Source: Terfezia claveryi (taxonomy: Eukaryota > Ascomycota > Pezizomycetes > Pezizales > Pezizaceae). Taken from it: a DNA stretch of 41,026 nucleotides. Location of the stretch: positions 1 to 41,026 of the forward strand of contig WHUX01000345.1 in the NCBI GenBank assembly GCA_015179025.1, given 5' to 3'. Of the stretch, positions 1-10,835 are shown one piece after another; position 1 is the first letter of the stretch, and each line of letters opens with the position of its first letter. Position numbers and translations under genes: made by a program. A model generated the notes under the pieces. The model searched no databases. It was not told where the DNA came from and saw nothing but the letters and a program-made list of their open reading frames with translations.

Positions 1-1540
1 CTATTCCAAGTACAAACCTGCTTTTGTAGTCCAAAATCTGTCTCCCCAACATTCTTAGGGAACATACTTCTGTGGTACTAAACTTTATTCCAAAGGTACC
101 TCAAGAAGATAGAAATACCTCGTCTAAAGAAAAGTAAGGGAAAATAGAAGGCTGTGCCAAATCTTTAACGTTCTGCTTCAACACATGACCTGCGAAAGGA
201 GACAATGACAACAGATAGAGATAATATGGGTCCGGGTACATCCTCAAAGTTTAGCACTTTGATTAAGTTTTCTTCTGGACCATCACTAGGGTATCACACA
301 TCTAGAGAAACCCCGCCCGCAATACTGTCTGTTAGTGACTGCAAACCATCACCAGATAGACCAGCGAAGACACTAATGATACCAATGTCACCCAGAAAAT
401 AAGTAAGAGGCTCACTAATAAGGATATGTATGGAAGCTAGGGAATCGAGTAAGCATTTGGAAAGCAATCTCTTATAGTATAGAATAGGATCGCAAAAGTC
501 TCAGACCACAATAAGAATACTGGAAATAATTTACATACCAAGTATATTTACTTATCCAGTCTGAGTAAATTTATAAATTGCTAATTAGTTATTAAGGTAC
601 TTGAAGGGAGGGATCTACTGGCATGCTAGATGAATCTCCTATTGTAAGTTTGTTTTTAAGATAGAATGGTGTATTATTACCAATTGCATCCCTGGAATCA
701 CTGATGAGAAGAACTAGTATAATAGAGGATGTTATTGGTACCCCTTTCAAGACTAAGGTGGTGAAAAGCATCCCAAGCCAAAAGTGAAACCAATTAATTA
801 TGCAGATTATAAGGTTTCTGTGAGATATGACAGAAGCAGCCGGCAACAGAATAGAGCATATTACGCTGTTTAAGGAGCCATTCCTAGACCCTTAGCGTAT
901 GGAAGACAAGCTCGATAAAGTCTGGTGAGAAATAGAAGTAGAATATCAGAAGGATTATTCTTGAGACAAAAAGATTGATTCATATGTAAGCGACAGTATT
1001 GTATTTGTTTTTGAGTAGACACTGATGGAGAGTGGGTTATAGCTTAGGAGTATACAATCGCGGACATGATTACACCTAGTATTGGAGGCAAAGAAGAATA
1101 TTGCATTCTTGTATTAATTTGACTGGAATACAATGAAGCAATATATCCAAGACTACATCGGTCAGTTGTTAAAGTGAGATCGATTCACATATGCTGAGAG
1201 TCTTCGTAAAGTATATAGAATAATCTGCTAGAGAACTTTCAGAAGCTGACTTGACATGATACTCTAGAGTTGTAGTTATCAGTTTCGGGCACAAGAAGCA
1301 ATTGACCTTATCTATTATCAGTATTTCAATGGTAAGAAGAACTTCAACAATATTGACCCAAGTTTCATTATACATATAAATGGTCCTATCATCTATTTTA
1401 TCTTCTCTGCCCTATACCATACACTTAGTAGCTGGGAAAGTGGGGAATATACAATTATATTTGAGTTTAGTTATGTTAATTGCAGTGGTATGTGATAGTC
1501 TAGTAGTAGACTAATCTGGATTGCTAACGTATAGCAGATG
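1..1540. other. AT-rich stretch without recognisable gene
   Basis: Reading frames on both strands are short and broken. I see no domain motif, tRNA or terminal repeat. The short ORFs here (for example around 205-402 and 592-846) show no family signature and are probably chance frames in low-GC decayed repeat DNA. Confidence 0.5.
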
Positions 1541-1541
1541 T

Positions 1542-1549
1542 CTATAAAA
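1542..1549 (+). promoter_or_regulatory. possible TATA box upstream of a decayed ORF
   Basis: The sequence TATAAAAA lies about 20 bp before an ATG at 1563. The short spacing would leave almost no 5' leader, so this is a weak promoter call. Confidence 0.25.
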
Positions 1550-1562
1550 AGCTGCTGAGACA

Positions 1563-1925
1563 ATGGCGTCAATTCTCAACAAGTATACAAGAAATAATTG
1601 TAAAGGTAACACAGTCCAAGATAGTAAAGAAGGGACAATAGAGCTGGAAAAAGGTGAAGTGCAGCAGGATGTAGCATGTAAGGTAGATGATGAGGAGGTA
1701 GTAGACTTTGTGAGAAAACTTTCAGTAGATCTGAGGGAAGTGGGTATTAGTTTGACTCAAGGAGGAAGGTATTAGGAGGACCCTAGTAGTACAATAGAGG
1801 AGAAAATTTGGGGTAGCAAGGAGCCAACATATATAGAGGAGGAAGAGGATGACAGTAGAGAAGGAGAAAAGAATATCAGGAATGAAATAATGTCTGTAGA
1901 AGAGGACAAAGGAGATAGTATATAG
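1563..1925 (+). pseudogene. decayed acidic reading frame, unknown
   Basis: An ATG at 1563 opens a 70-codon frame rich in Lys, Glu and Asp and ending at 1775. After a frame change the same acidic composition continues (for example KEPTYIEEEEDDSREGEK) to about 1925 before several TAG stops. I do not recognise a family. The composition and preceding TATA-like box suggest the start of an old gene, possibly of a transposon, now inactivated. It could also be a chance purine-rich frame. Confidence 0.25.
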
Positions 1926-2450
1926 TGTGTATAGAGGAGTACAAGGGGAATCGGGGGCTAGAAAGAAAAAGATGATTAGGGATATGCATAACCAACTTCT
2001 CGGGCAAGTGAGGCAAGGATATTGGAACAGGGTAGATATATTGTTTTTATAACCTAGTTGTTTGTATCTGGCTTTAGCAGGTTTCTGTAGCAACAGCTGG
2101 AGAACTTTAATGGATACTTATATTCAAGGGAGATGTTTAGGGAAGGGGTTTGTTTAGGTTTTATATTCATAAGGATGTATAGCATTTGGCGTCAACGGAG
2201 GAGATAATGGAATATTAGTATTGGGATGTTAGATTAATACAAGAAGATTATTTAGGGGGCAGCATAGGGATAATAAGAGATTGGGAACATATAGAAAGTG
2301 GGGGCTGGAATAAATTTAAATATACATTGTGAGAAGTAGATCCAAAATATAATATGAAAGAGCTTGAAACTGCAGGCAGCCAGAATGTAGAATACTATCT
2401 ATGGACAGGAAAAGCAAAAGATCATTTAGAACTACAAGAATCCAGAACTA

Positions 2451-2660
2451 GATCCTAATCCAAATGTATGGCACCGAACACCAAAGGATCCAACAGCATG
2501 GTGCCGGAATGCTAGGGATCCAATACTAGGGTGCTGTGATGCCAGGATCCAACATCATGGTGCCAGGACACCAGGGATCCAATAGCATGGTGCTGGGACA
2601 ACATGGTACAACAGGATTGCGTCTAGATATGATGGGTACAATAATATGGCGTCCAGATGT
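2451..2660 (+). repeat. ~30-bp tandem repeat (GGATCCAA units)
   Basis: Six to seven degenerate copies of a 29-30 bp unit of the form GGATCCAACAGCATGGTGCC occur in tandem, with BamHI-like GGATCC at regular spacing. Related but more degenerate units (CTGGATGATACTGTCTGG type) resume at about 16,170. This suggests that the element between 2,664 and 16,158 inserted into the array. Confidence 0.65.
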
Positions 2661-2663
2661 TAT
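2656..2663. repeat. candidate 8-bp target site duplication, left
   Basis: GATGTTAT immediately precedes TAG at 2664. GATATTAT follows the right terminus at 16,159-16,166. The single difference is a G/A transition. Eight-base duplications are the hAT hallmark. Confidence 0.5.
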
Positions 2664-2850
2664 TAGCATGTACAGCGAGCCAATTTTTCTCTGCACCGCG
2701 TAGCCAAGACTCGCGCCAATGGCCGATTTTTTTTACTCCCCCTGCACCGGCGAGTCGGCTTTTTACTTCTTCTGGAAAACTCGGGTCGCTCCGAGTAGCC
2801 GACGAGTACTTGCCAAGCCTCTTCTTTTCACAGACTGGTATTTGTTTCCC
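2664..2850. repeat. left terminal/subterminal region of the hAT element
   Basis: Several ACTCG/CGAGT words and the blocks GACTCGCGCCAATGGCC and CCGAGTAGCCGACGAG occur here. They reappear in inverted order in the right end. Subterminal short repeats of this sort bind transposase in the hAT family; that function is inferred here. Confidence 0.55.
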
Positions 2851-2940
2851 ACTTGTTTTAGACATTGCACTGCCTATTCGCGTCGTAATCCCTTTAGTAT
2901 ACTTACAATTTGTAACAATTCTTTATTACAGATTGCTCGT

Positions 2941-3100
2941 TATCACGGAATCATTGTCACGGAATCGTTGTCACAGAATCGTTGTCACGGAATCGTTGTC
3001 ACGGAATCGTTGTCATGGAATCGTTGTCACGGAATTGTTGTCATGGAATCATTGTCACGGAATCGTTGTCACGGAATCGTTGTTACCGAAATGTTGTCAC
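2941..3100 (+). repeat. 14-bp minisatellite TTGTCACGGAATCG
   Basis: About eleven to twelve tandem copies of a 14-bp unit containing TTGTCACGGA, with C/T and G/A variants. The core is the reverse complement of the TCCGTGACA word that recurs through the element to 15.97 kb, and its orientation mirrors that of the right-end cluster. Overlapping frames through the array yield repetitive peptides that are not genes. Confidence 0.85.
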
Positions 3101-3287
3101 TTAACTACTGTACCAAAAAGGGGGATGTTATCGCTCGGGTGGTGATTCCGCTTCTCTATGAATACCAAGAGCACTGTCTGGGTGGCTGAACTTTATCGGC
3201 CTTACGAATAAAGTTAGGTCATACCACATACTTACGAGAATACCACAGCAATCCTAGATCGCAATAACTCTGTAGTTTGGTGAGACC

Positions 3288-3390
3288 CGAAGTTGGTTAA
3301 ATAAAATAGTGGTGTAATGTTGATACACGAAGTTGGTTAAATAAAATAGCAGTGTAATGTTGATACACGAAGTTGGTCAAATATAATATC
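3288..3390 (+). repeat. 40-bp tandem repeat in left palindrome arm
   Basis: Two and a half copies of a 40-bp unit starting ACGAAGTTGGTTAAATAAAA and ending TGTTGATAC. They are not present at the matching place in the right arm, showing that the arms have diverged by satellite turnover. Confidence 0.8.
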
Positions 3391-3590
3391 ACTCTAATAC
3401 TCGCTCTAATACTCGCTCTAATACTCGCTCTAATACTCGCTACAACACTCGCTCTAATACTCGCTCTATTACTCGCTACAACACTCACTCTAATACTCGC
3501 TCTAATACTCGCTACAACACTTTGCTCTAATACTCGCTCTAATAATCACTCTAATACTCGCTCTAATACTCACTCTAATACTTGCTGTAA
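3391..3590 (+). repeat. 12-bp array CTCTAATACTCG, left arm
   Basis: About sixteen copies of a 12-bp unit TCGCTCTAATAC with TCGCTACAACAC variants. The same array lies inverted at 4,514-4,700. The unit reads through in all frames, giving spurious ORFs such as LILALILATT repeats. Confidence 0.9.
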
Positions 3591-4513
3591 TATGCCTTAG
3601 AAATTTTATAAGACATTGGATACAGAGCAAAGGAAAAAAGCATAAGTAAGCGAAGTATAGATACCGGAAAACAATAGTGGCCAAGCCCGATTGCCAAGGC
3701 CGACAATATAGACTTTCTGAAGACTATGAGGGGTGGCATGACAGTGCTCAGCCCCGCTCAGCCCACTGTCGCGCGCGGGTGCTATACTACTCAATGCCTG
3801 ATCTGGTAATAGTCATATTGGGAAATCGTAGTCGTAGTACTGCGATATGTGTGGAGTTCAGCTTTGTGATATGTATCACAGGAAGTTATGCCTTCACGGC
3901 CTATATATACTTATATATCCAAGAAACTCATGTATTCGAGGCTTATATATATATACTTATGCATGGAATTCATACTTTCGAGGCTTATATATATATATAC
4001 ATAGAATTCATGCTTTCACGGTCTCTAGATATGCATGGAATTCATGCATTCAAGGCTTATATATATATATGCATAGATTTCATACTTTCATGATCTCTAG
4101 ATATGCATGGAATTCATACATTCGCGGCCTCTATGCATTTAAGCCTCGAATGCATGAGTTTCTTGGATATATATAAATAGGCTGTGAAGGCATAACTTCC
4201 TACGATACATATCACAAAGCGTGAACTCTATACCTACATATCATAGTACTACGACTACGATTTCCCAATATGACTATTACCAGGTTAGGCATTGAGTAGT
4301 ACTGCACCCACACGCGATAGTGGGCTGAGCGGGGCTGAGCACTGTCATGCCACCCCTCTTATTATCTATTATCTCATTATCTCCGGAAAGTCTATATTGT
4401 CGGCCTTGGCAATCGGGCTTGGCAACTATAGTTTTCCTGTATATATACTTTCCCCCCTCATACCTTTTCCCTTTGCTCTTTATCCAATATCTTATATGAT
4501 TTCCAAAGCATAT

Positions 4514-4700
4514 TAGAGCAAGTATTAGAGTGAGTATTAGAGCGAATATTAGAGTGATTATTAGAGCGACTATTAGAGCAAGTGTTGTAGCGAGTATTAG
4601 AGTGAGTATTAGAGCGAGTGTTGTAGCGAGTATTAGAGAGAGTATTAGAGCGAGTGTTGTAGCGAGTATTAGAGCGAGTGTTGTAGCGAGTATTAGTACG
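4514..4700 (-). repeat. 12-bp array, inverted copy in right arm
   Basis: GTATTAGAGCGA units with GTGTTGTAGCGA variants, the reverse complement of the left-arm array. Variant order differs between arms. Confidence 0.9.
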
Positions 4701-4760
4701 CTATGTATACTATTATAATTAGTGAATAAAATGAATATTTCTACTGTACATATTCTCGAT

Positions 4761-4885
4761 CTGAAGTCTACTCCGAAATCTGCTCCGGAATCTGCTACGA
4801 AATCTGCTCCGAAATCTGCTCCGAAATCTGCTCCAAAATCTGCTCCGAAATCTGCTCTGAAATTTGCTCCGAAATCTGCTCTAGT
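4761..4885 (+). repeat. 12-bp array TCTGCTCCGAAA
   Basis: About ten copies of a second 12-bp unit, present only in the right arm of the palindrome. Confidence 0.85.
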
Positions 4886-4972
4886 ACCAAGATTCTAGAG
4901 CTGTTAGCGTGTGCATAGCCTGTTCTAGCGTGGTTATAAGCTGCATTTTAGCACTACTATATCGCAACGGTA

Positions 4973-5110
4973 TTCTTGACAATATAATAGCGACCATTTT
5001 TAGTCTCCACAATACTTACTAAAGCAACGGTATTCTGGACAACACGGTGGTGATCATTTTAGTCTCCACAATACTTACTAAAGCAACAGTATTCCAGACA
5101 ATGCGTACTA
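4973..5110 (+). repeat. ~60-bp tandem repeat in right palindrome arm
   Basis: Two full units (60 and 59 bp) starting GCAACGGTATTCT and containing TAGTCTCCACAATACTTACT, followed by a partial third starting GCAACAGTATTCC. Confidence 0.85.
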
Positions 5111-5449
5111 TGTGCTATGCGACGCCACTAAAATAAAGTTGTCTTATGTATACGGAAATAAATAGGAGTTGCCGACTAACATTAAAGTATCCACAATAAC
5201 ATAGGAATGCGACAGCGCTGCTCGTGCGATAACATCCCCCTTTTTGGTACAGTATTCTAAGTTGTCATGGAATTGTCAAATGCTGTCATCAATTCTTGCA
5301 AATCGTTACGTTTTCTTATCCCCTCATGCTCTCAATGTCCCCTTCTATTTTATTTGCTACTCCATCCTCGATCACAACCTTCTTTATGAACCTAACCCCA
5401 CTACTCTTTACTGCCAATCCCCCAAATCAATTCCAACATCTCTATTCCC

Positions 5450-5640
5450 TCATAAAAAATACAACCAAAGAATAACATAACCCAAATAATAACCCTAGCC
5501 TCCATATCCTCAATATAAAACACAACCAAAGAAAAACACAACCAAACAAAAACACAACCCAAAAAAAACACAACCAAAGAATAACACAACCTAAAAAAAA
5601 CACAACTAAAGAATAACACAACCAAAAAAAAAACACCAAA
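5450..5640 (+). repeat. A/C-rich low-complexity tract (AACACAACCAAA type)
   Basis: A degenerate 12-bp-like A/C repeat of about 190 bp. Minus-strand frames through it give Phe/Cys/Leu-rich peptides that look membrane-like but are repeat artefacts. It lies just downstream of the histone-like gene. Confidence 0.8.
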
Positions 5641-5656
5641 AAACTAGGTCTAGCCT

Positions 5657-6360
5657 CTAGCCAGCAGGATTTATTGGCATATTACCCCCACACAGGTGAT
5701 TTGCTTCCACTTGACGCCACAACGTCACATCCTTTTCCAGGATGGTCTGACGTAGAGGGTTTGTGTTCCCACTTTGAGTTGCCAATAGGTTGATTGCTGA
5801 TCCATAATCCATTTTAAAAACACCCCAACAAAATTTTACCTGCGACATATGACTTATTATCTGTATAAAACTCATGTAGGTATACTTCTGTAGCCATTTG
5901 TAGGGCATTGGTGGCCATAATCCCAATTCTGTCCACATTTGTACGTCTACCCAGTATGTTAGAAATGTTATTGAATTTAAGGTTCACATCCTGTACTATC
6001 TCCCGACATAACCATCGGAAGGAAGTTTTCGGTATGATTAGTTGTGCACTGAACTATTGTTTCTTGATCTGCTGCACAATTGACACTGACACAGGACTTC
6101 GTATTCCATGTTCAAAGGAAGTGTAATTGGACTCCGGAGTTCTTACCCCCCTTCCTCTTCATTCGCTTCTTTTGCACCCATATAGCCTGTATTTTTGGGA
6201 TAGGGGCCACTTTCCTCCTTTTGGGCACGGCTTGAGCAAGGGGTACTTTCGTCTTTTTGGGCATAAGTTTCTGGCCCCCCATCGTCTTGATGTTTTTCGG
6301 CTTGCGTTGCTGGCCCCCCATCATCTTAATGTTTTTCAGTTTTGTTTTGGTTGTTGCCAT
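5657..6360 (-). pseudogene. histone H3 / CENP-A-like gene carried by the transposon
   Basis: The ATG at 6360 starts MATTKTKLKN, followed by a Lys-rich tail with GGQQRKPKN and a duplicated ~35-bp stretch, resembling the H3 tail (MARTKQTARK..GGK). After a frame change at a G-run (about 6,140) comes an H3 histone fold. SAQLIIPKTSFRWLCREI then VQD aligns without gaps to H3 residues 57-77 (helix alpha-1) with 11 identities. The TAG just upstream falls where H3 has Gln55. Helix alpha-2 follows as ALQMATEVYL against H3 ALQEACEAYL. Loop 1 is about 14 residues longer than in H3, a CENP-A-like trend. Another frame change leads to KMDYGSAINLLATQ, in the place of alpha-3. One in-frame stop and two shifts make this copy non-functional. 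Family assignment is by eye but strong. Whether it belongs to canonical H3 or CENP-A is open. Confidence 0.8.
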
Positions 6361-7047
6361 TATGTGTATTTGTCTCTTGTTTATAGGACCTGTTATTTCC
6401 GCACCATCAGAATGTTACAGAGGCACGAGGTTCAAAGGATTGAGCAATGGAAGTAGAAGATTGCTTGTGTATTTAGATTCTAAGCAATGGGAGTGGAAGT
6501 TTGCCTCTATATATATCTATCCATATTTGCTTCTAGGTCACGTGAGGGGCGGAAGTACATTGAAAATCAACGAAACAACTTAAGAACAAAGTGTAATTCC
6601 TTGTTCATCTGCATCTCCAAAACAAAGAACTCGAGAACTAAGTGTAATTCATTGTTCGTCTCCATCCCCAATAAACTGCATTTGCCGTCATCAGTTAGCT
6701 CGGTAAAGAAAAGGAGGAACCAGCTAATGTACCTTTGTTTTCCAATAGAACTCAAGTAATACCCTCCAGCCTCGATCATTAGACTGTGAACTAGCATTGA
6801 CCACTAGATATCTAAAATACAGAGAAACTCCAAAAAACAAACAAACTAACAAACACAGAAATAGTGGGTACAATTCAATCTCACAAAATGCTTAAGAAAT
6901 AGTTAAGGAATGAGTATAAATGGGATCCGTGACAAGTTCTGAATCCGTGACAAGCTCTGAATCCATGACAATAAAACGAAAACGAAATACTCCCCATTGT
7001 GCATACTCTAGCCTGCTTCATCATTATCATCATCATCAGTATAATAG
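6361..7047. other. intergenic spacer within the hAT element
   Basis: AT-rich sequence separating the two minus-strand cargo genes. It holds a TCCGTGACA cluster at 6,924-6,970. No coding signal beyond short frames. Confidence 0.5.
6924..6970 (+). repeat. TCCGTGACA cluster (18-bp period)
   Basis: Three copies of ATCCGTGACAAGTTCTGA-type units. The last carries CATGACA. The cluster lies about 570 bp upstream of the histone-like ATG. Confidence 0.8.
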
Positions 7048-9519
7048 TTATATTCTTCCCACATCCATAGCCTCATCCACACCCTAATCATCTACCTTAC
7101 CCTAATCCTCATTCTCATCCCCATCCTCATCCTCGTCCTCCTCCTCATCCTTATCCTCATCCTCCTTCTCATCTTTATCCTCGTCCTCCTCCTCGTCCGA
7201 GCTGGAGTCCCGATAGTCCTCATCTTCTGTGTTCCCTAACAAAAGTCCTTCATTTAATATAGCCTTGACGGGCTTCTTCGGTCTTCATTCGTTCAAGTCG
7301 GCCTCAGTTAGTTGAGCTTCTTCTTCCGAAGAAACATCCGAAGCCTCCCATTTATACCATAGCCCTCTATCCTCATCATCATCTTCCTTGTTGGGTTTGT
7401 TATTGGAGTCCTATCAAGTAGTGAAATTCTGGGATTTAGATCAAGCACGAGGAATGGCATGAGCCTGCAAGGAATACACCTACCTCTTCCATGTCGGTCC
7501 CAACATCCTCATCACTTAAGCAATCATTGGCACCGCTTTCGGCTAATTCCTCCTGGTTAGCTATTGATAATACCCCTTCGTGTACTCTAGTCTTGTGTCA
7601 TGCATCACCTTGGATTGGTTCTTCAAATTTTGCATATGCATGGCAGTTTATAGGTACAACGCTAATGACTACAGCAAACTGCTACATGCACTGTACCCTA
7701 GCTAGTCTGGTTGGCACTACCCTAGGTCCCTGCACCTCTGTTTTAGGCAAATCTCGACTAGGAATTTGCCAATTCGGAAGGTCTTTCTGGTCCTTCAATT
7801 CCAGATACCTTCTCTTCTGCTCGTCTGACAGCTCATACCATTGGTATAGAATATAGGCCTTCTTGCGCTGGAATGTGTCCTCCCAAGTCCTTTACACAAA
7901 TATTTGTAATTTTCCGAATTCCTTATGCTTTAACATGCATCTTGAGGTACCGATTAGCCTCCCAATGTATGTAGCCTGGTGGGAATCTTAGATCCCACCC
8001 TTGAGATCCCTGTTGACCTTTTGCCACTTCCAATCCTTGGCTTGCTCCCACGCTAAGAGGGGTCCAAGCAATTTCTGCTGTTGTTCCCGAATTATCTTGG
8101 TATGTGGATGTATAGAAAGCCCCATTGCCTTCCTTTTACTACTAAATTCTGTGTCCGGATTAAATTCCCGCGGCCCCCAGTTGAAGTCAGCATACATGGC
8201 ATATGGATTCCTTAAGGGTGGGGGGATGATTGGTGATTCTGCTCTGGTCTTTCTTGTCTTCGCTGTGCCTGTTGGCTTGGCTTTTTTCGGAATAGGTTCG
8301 GGTGACGAGCTGGGTTTGCGCTTGATTGCTAATTCGGCTTGCGTCTTTCTTTTTGACGGTATTGTGGATACTTAAAGAATCTTCATTAGTAAATAGTCAT
8401 TCCACTTCACGCTCCCCGAAACGACCTCCGTGACAGCCTCCCTAACAGGCTCCATAACATATGATCTTGACTACATACCTCTTATGTAACTTCATAGTGG
8501 GTTATGGAATTCATTAGTAAATGCTTTCTTGCCACTTCAGGCTTCCCGACACGACCTCTGTGACATAGAACAACGACTTATGCCTTGGTTAATCTTCACA
8601 GCCTATTATGCAGAAGGAGGTGTCTGTGATTCTTCGTTAGTGAATTAATCTAACTTTCTACACTAAGCTTTTCAATTCGGCCTCCATGACTACATCCATG
8701 CCTAGTCTCATGACTGACTTGGATAGGTATACCATTGCTTGTTGTACTACACATGTAAATGCGTCCGATACTCAGGGGGAATGCTAACGATTCGGTAAAA
8801 GTTGAAGATAAATGGAAGTTGACTAACAATACCAAGTTTGTGCAAATAAAAGAATACATTCTTTGTATACAAGCAAACCTTAATGTGGTTAACCAAACAC
8901 GAACATGAAATTAGCGTTACGATGATCGTGCACCTTAAATTCTTGTGAGAGGTATTGCAACCAAACTAATAAGTTCTTACTTGTTTTATGAAATCCAACT
9001 ACACTCAAGTCTATGTATGATAAAATAGTCCATGGTTTAACTGGTGACATTGAACGATATTGGGGCAAAATGAAAATGAGAAAAGCGTGCCCCAATGTCA
9101 ATAGTAAGATTCCCCCCCCCTCTTGCGACCTCCTCCGTCTCTTGTTCCTGCACCTGCCTTTGCCATCGTCTTTGTTTGCGAATCTTGCGTCACCGGCATG
9201 ACCGCTCTTTGGACTCTATTGTCCTTGGGATAATAGTCCCAGCAGCAGGCAAAGAAACAGTCAATGGGGAATTTTCTGGCTGCCGAGAAGGGGGGGTGTC
9301 AAATGATGCGGGAAGTTGTTCAATTTGGGATTGTTCAAAGGGTGAGTATGGGGGTTACCTTGAGGTATGAAACAGAGGCTCCTCATTCTCTTTGTTAACC
9401 CCTGCCTCGGCATTGCTCTCTTGTACCTACATGTTTAGTACGCCAAAAACTACTCTACTATCTTTGAATTGTTCTCCGTCCTCTGAGGGTTCGCTCGGTA
9501 TTGCTAGCACCTCTAGCAT
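7048..9519 (-). pseudogene. transposon cargo gene: basic/acidic nuclear protein, HMG-like segment
   Basis: A first exon-like frame starts near 9,519 (MLEVLAIPSEPSEDGEQF) and ends in basic CRNKRRRRSQEGGES near 9,110. A second runs from about 8,373 to 7,490, with NLS-like KRKPSSSPEPIPKKAKP, then YADFNWGPREFNPDTEFSSK, LLAWEQAKDWKWQKVNRDLK and AYILYQWYELSDEQKRRYLE. The last resembles the W..LS.E.K..Y end of an HMG box. A third, 7,420-7,048, carries SSDEEEDEDKDEKEDEDKDE and ends DEAMDVGRI. Premature stops are mainly TAA/TAG where Gln fits. Basic, HMG-like and acidic segments suggest a chromatin protein, perhaps a partner of the neighbouring histone-like product. The splicing model is uncertain and I do not recognise the full-length family. 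Confidence 0.5.
8420..8710 (+). repeat. degenerate TCCGTGACA copies in a putative intron
   Basis: ACGACCTCCGTGACAGCCTC, ACGACCTCTGTGACATAG and TCGGCCTCCATGACTAC occur here between coding-like segments of the minus-strand cargo gene. Confidence 0.55.
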
Positions 9520-10631
9520 CGGGTATCATGGTTGATTTTGCACTCGGTATTGAGTTTGATAATCACTGAAAGTTTGGATGTAAAAAGGTTAGCTGCAAGC
9601 CGTAATAAGGCCGTGTCAATTCACGTGTGAGTTATCATACAATACCGCTACGCCTTTTACCATTTCTCGCTACAGATCTGTTTCCAGCACCAGCAAGTGT
9701 GGTTGCTAGGCGCTTCAAACGTGAACCGCTACAAGGTAATAGGAAAATACAATCATTGTCATCTGTTCATTGGAACTGCACAGCATGGGACAAGCCCACA
9801 TGGCTACCGCAACTACTCAAATGACGCGGGATATATACGCAACCTCATATGGGGTAAGCAAAAAAGTATGAGAAAGTCATACCTATTCGCTGAATATTTA
9901 GCCATTTGCCTACTACTCGAATTGTTCCACATAATGTGTGGTGGAGTAATAAAGTATATCTGTAAATAAACCTTGTGAAATGATAAGAGTAGGAGATGCA
10001 GATAATGGAGGACAGGAAGTAAATTCAGTAAGTATGAGGTAGGGACATATGGAATTTATCTGGCACCAGCAGACACTAGCCCAAGCTAATCCCAAACAAT
10101 GTCCCTGGTCAGTCCCTCGGACATAGGCATATGCTACATGTTTCGGAAATGTGATACTAACCTGCCTGCATTGCCTTGACCTATTCCTCAGGAAGTGATC
10201 AACGCCTAGTCTGGTTGGCACAAGCCTCATAGAGAATCAATGTCATATAATTAATAGGTTGATGGGATGTCCCTAGCACTAGCTAGGTAAACTAACTCTT
10301 AATATAATAGATGGGAATGTGAGGTAGATGGGGTTGTATGGTGCTTTAAACCTACACACTGTGCTAACGTAAATGGTGCTTTTCAACAACTAGTAAATAT
10401 TCAACTGGTCAGATGAGCTTTCCATTATCGCTTTGTCCCGTTACCGTGTCTTGAGGTTAAAGCACGTCATAACCCCATCCGCCTCGTCACCTCATCCATT
10501 ATGTGGGGATAGATTATGCCATCGACCCATGGATAGACAGTACTATAATGGACCAAGATGGAGGTTCTACATACACCTGGCTAGAGTGGAGAAGGATGGT
10601 AGTTCTATTTGGTGGTAGCTTATGATATACT
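9520..10631. other. spacer between divergent transposon genes
   Basis: Lies between the minus-strand cargo gene and the plus-strand transposase gene, so it probably contains both promoters. No convincing coding frame or RNA gene; the short ORFs lack family signatures. Confidence 0.45.
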
Positions 10632-10835
10632 TATATTGTCATAGATATTTATCTTGTCATAGGTATTTTACCTTGTTACGGATATTTTATCTTGTCACGG
10701 ATATTTCATTTTGTCATATACGAGTTATTTTGTTATGGATGTTTTTTTTTTTTTTTTTTCCTAATGTGACTTGTTACGGATGTCTTGTCACAGATGTCTT
10801 GTCATGGATGTTGTTATGAATTTTCTCACGGATGT
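10632..10835 (+). repeat. TTGTCACGGAT cluster upstream of transposase
   Basis: About ten degenerate copies, roughly 20 bp apart, of CTTGTCACGGATATTT-type units, interrupted by a ~20-base poly-T run at 10,741-10,760. It lies about 175-380 bp upstream of the transposase TATA-like box, where subterminal or promoter transposase-binding repeats would be plausible. Confidence 0.8.

Larger units (their letters stand above)
3097..5270. repeat. 2.15-kb imperfect palindrome nested in the hAT element
   Basis: Both arms begin with ACTGTACCAAAAAGGGGGA followed by TGTTATCG (left from about 3,106; right, inverted, ending about 5,250). Inner parts match in inverted order: the 12-bp CTCTAATACTCG arrays (3,391-3,590 and 4,514-4,700), a block CCAAGCCCGATTGCCAAGGC (near 3,682 and, inverted, near 4,420), and the GTTATGCCTTCAC blocks near 3,884 and 4,190. 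The centre is about 4,040. The outer parts of the arms differ in sequence and tandem repeats. TG...CA ends next to a purine tract resemble an LTR 3' junction on both sides, so it may be two converging LTRs of one family, a fold-back element, or an inverted duplication. Confidence 0.75.

Noticed and set aside
2941..3100. CRISPR-like array
   Set aside because: Units are 14 bp without unique spacers, in eukaryote-type DNA; it is a minisatellite.
2657..3189. Two overlapping plus-strand ORFs of 156-162 codons
   Set aside because: They run through the 14-bp TTGTCACGGAATCG array, whose 42-nt superperiod has no stop; the peptides are repeat artefacts.
3677..4176. ORFs of 109-138 codons in the palindrome centre
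   Set aside because: They follow ~58-bp tandem repeats with TATATA and GAATTC words, and the mirror strand gives similar frames; no protein signature.
5401..5639. Phe/Cys/Leu-rich minus-strand ORFs resembling membrane proteins
   Set aside because: They translate the A/C-rich low-complexity tract; hydrophobicity comes from repeat composition.
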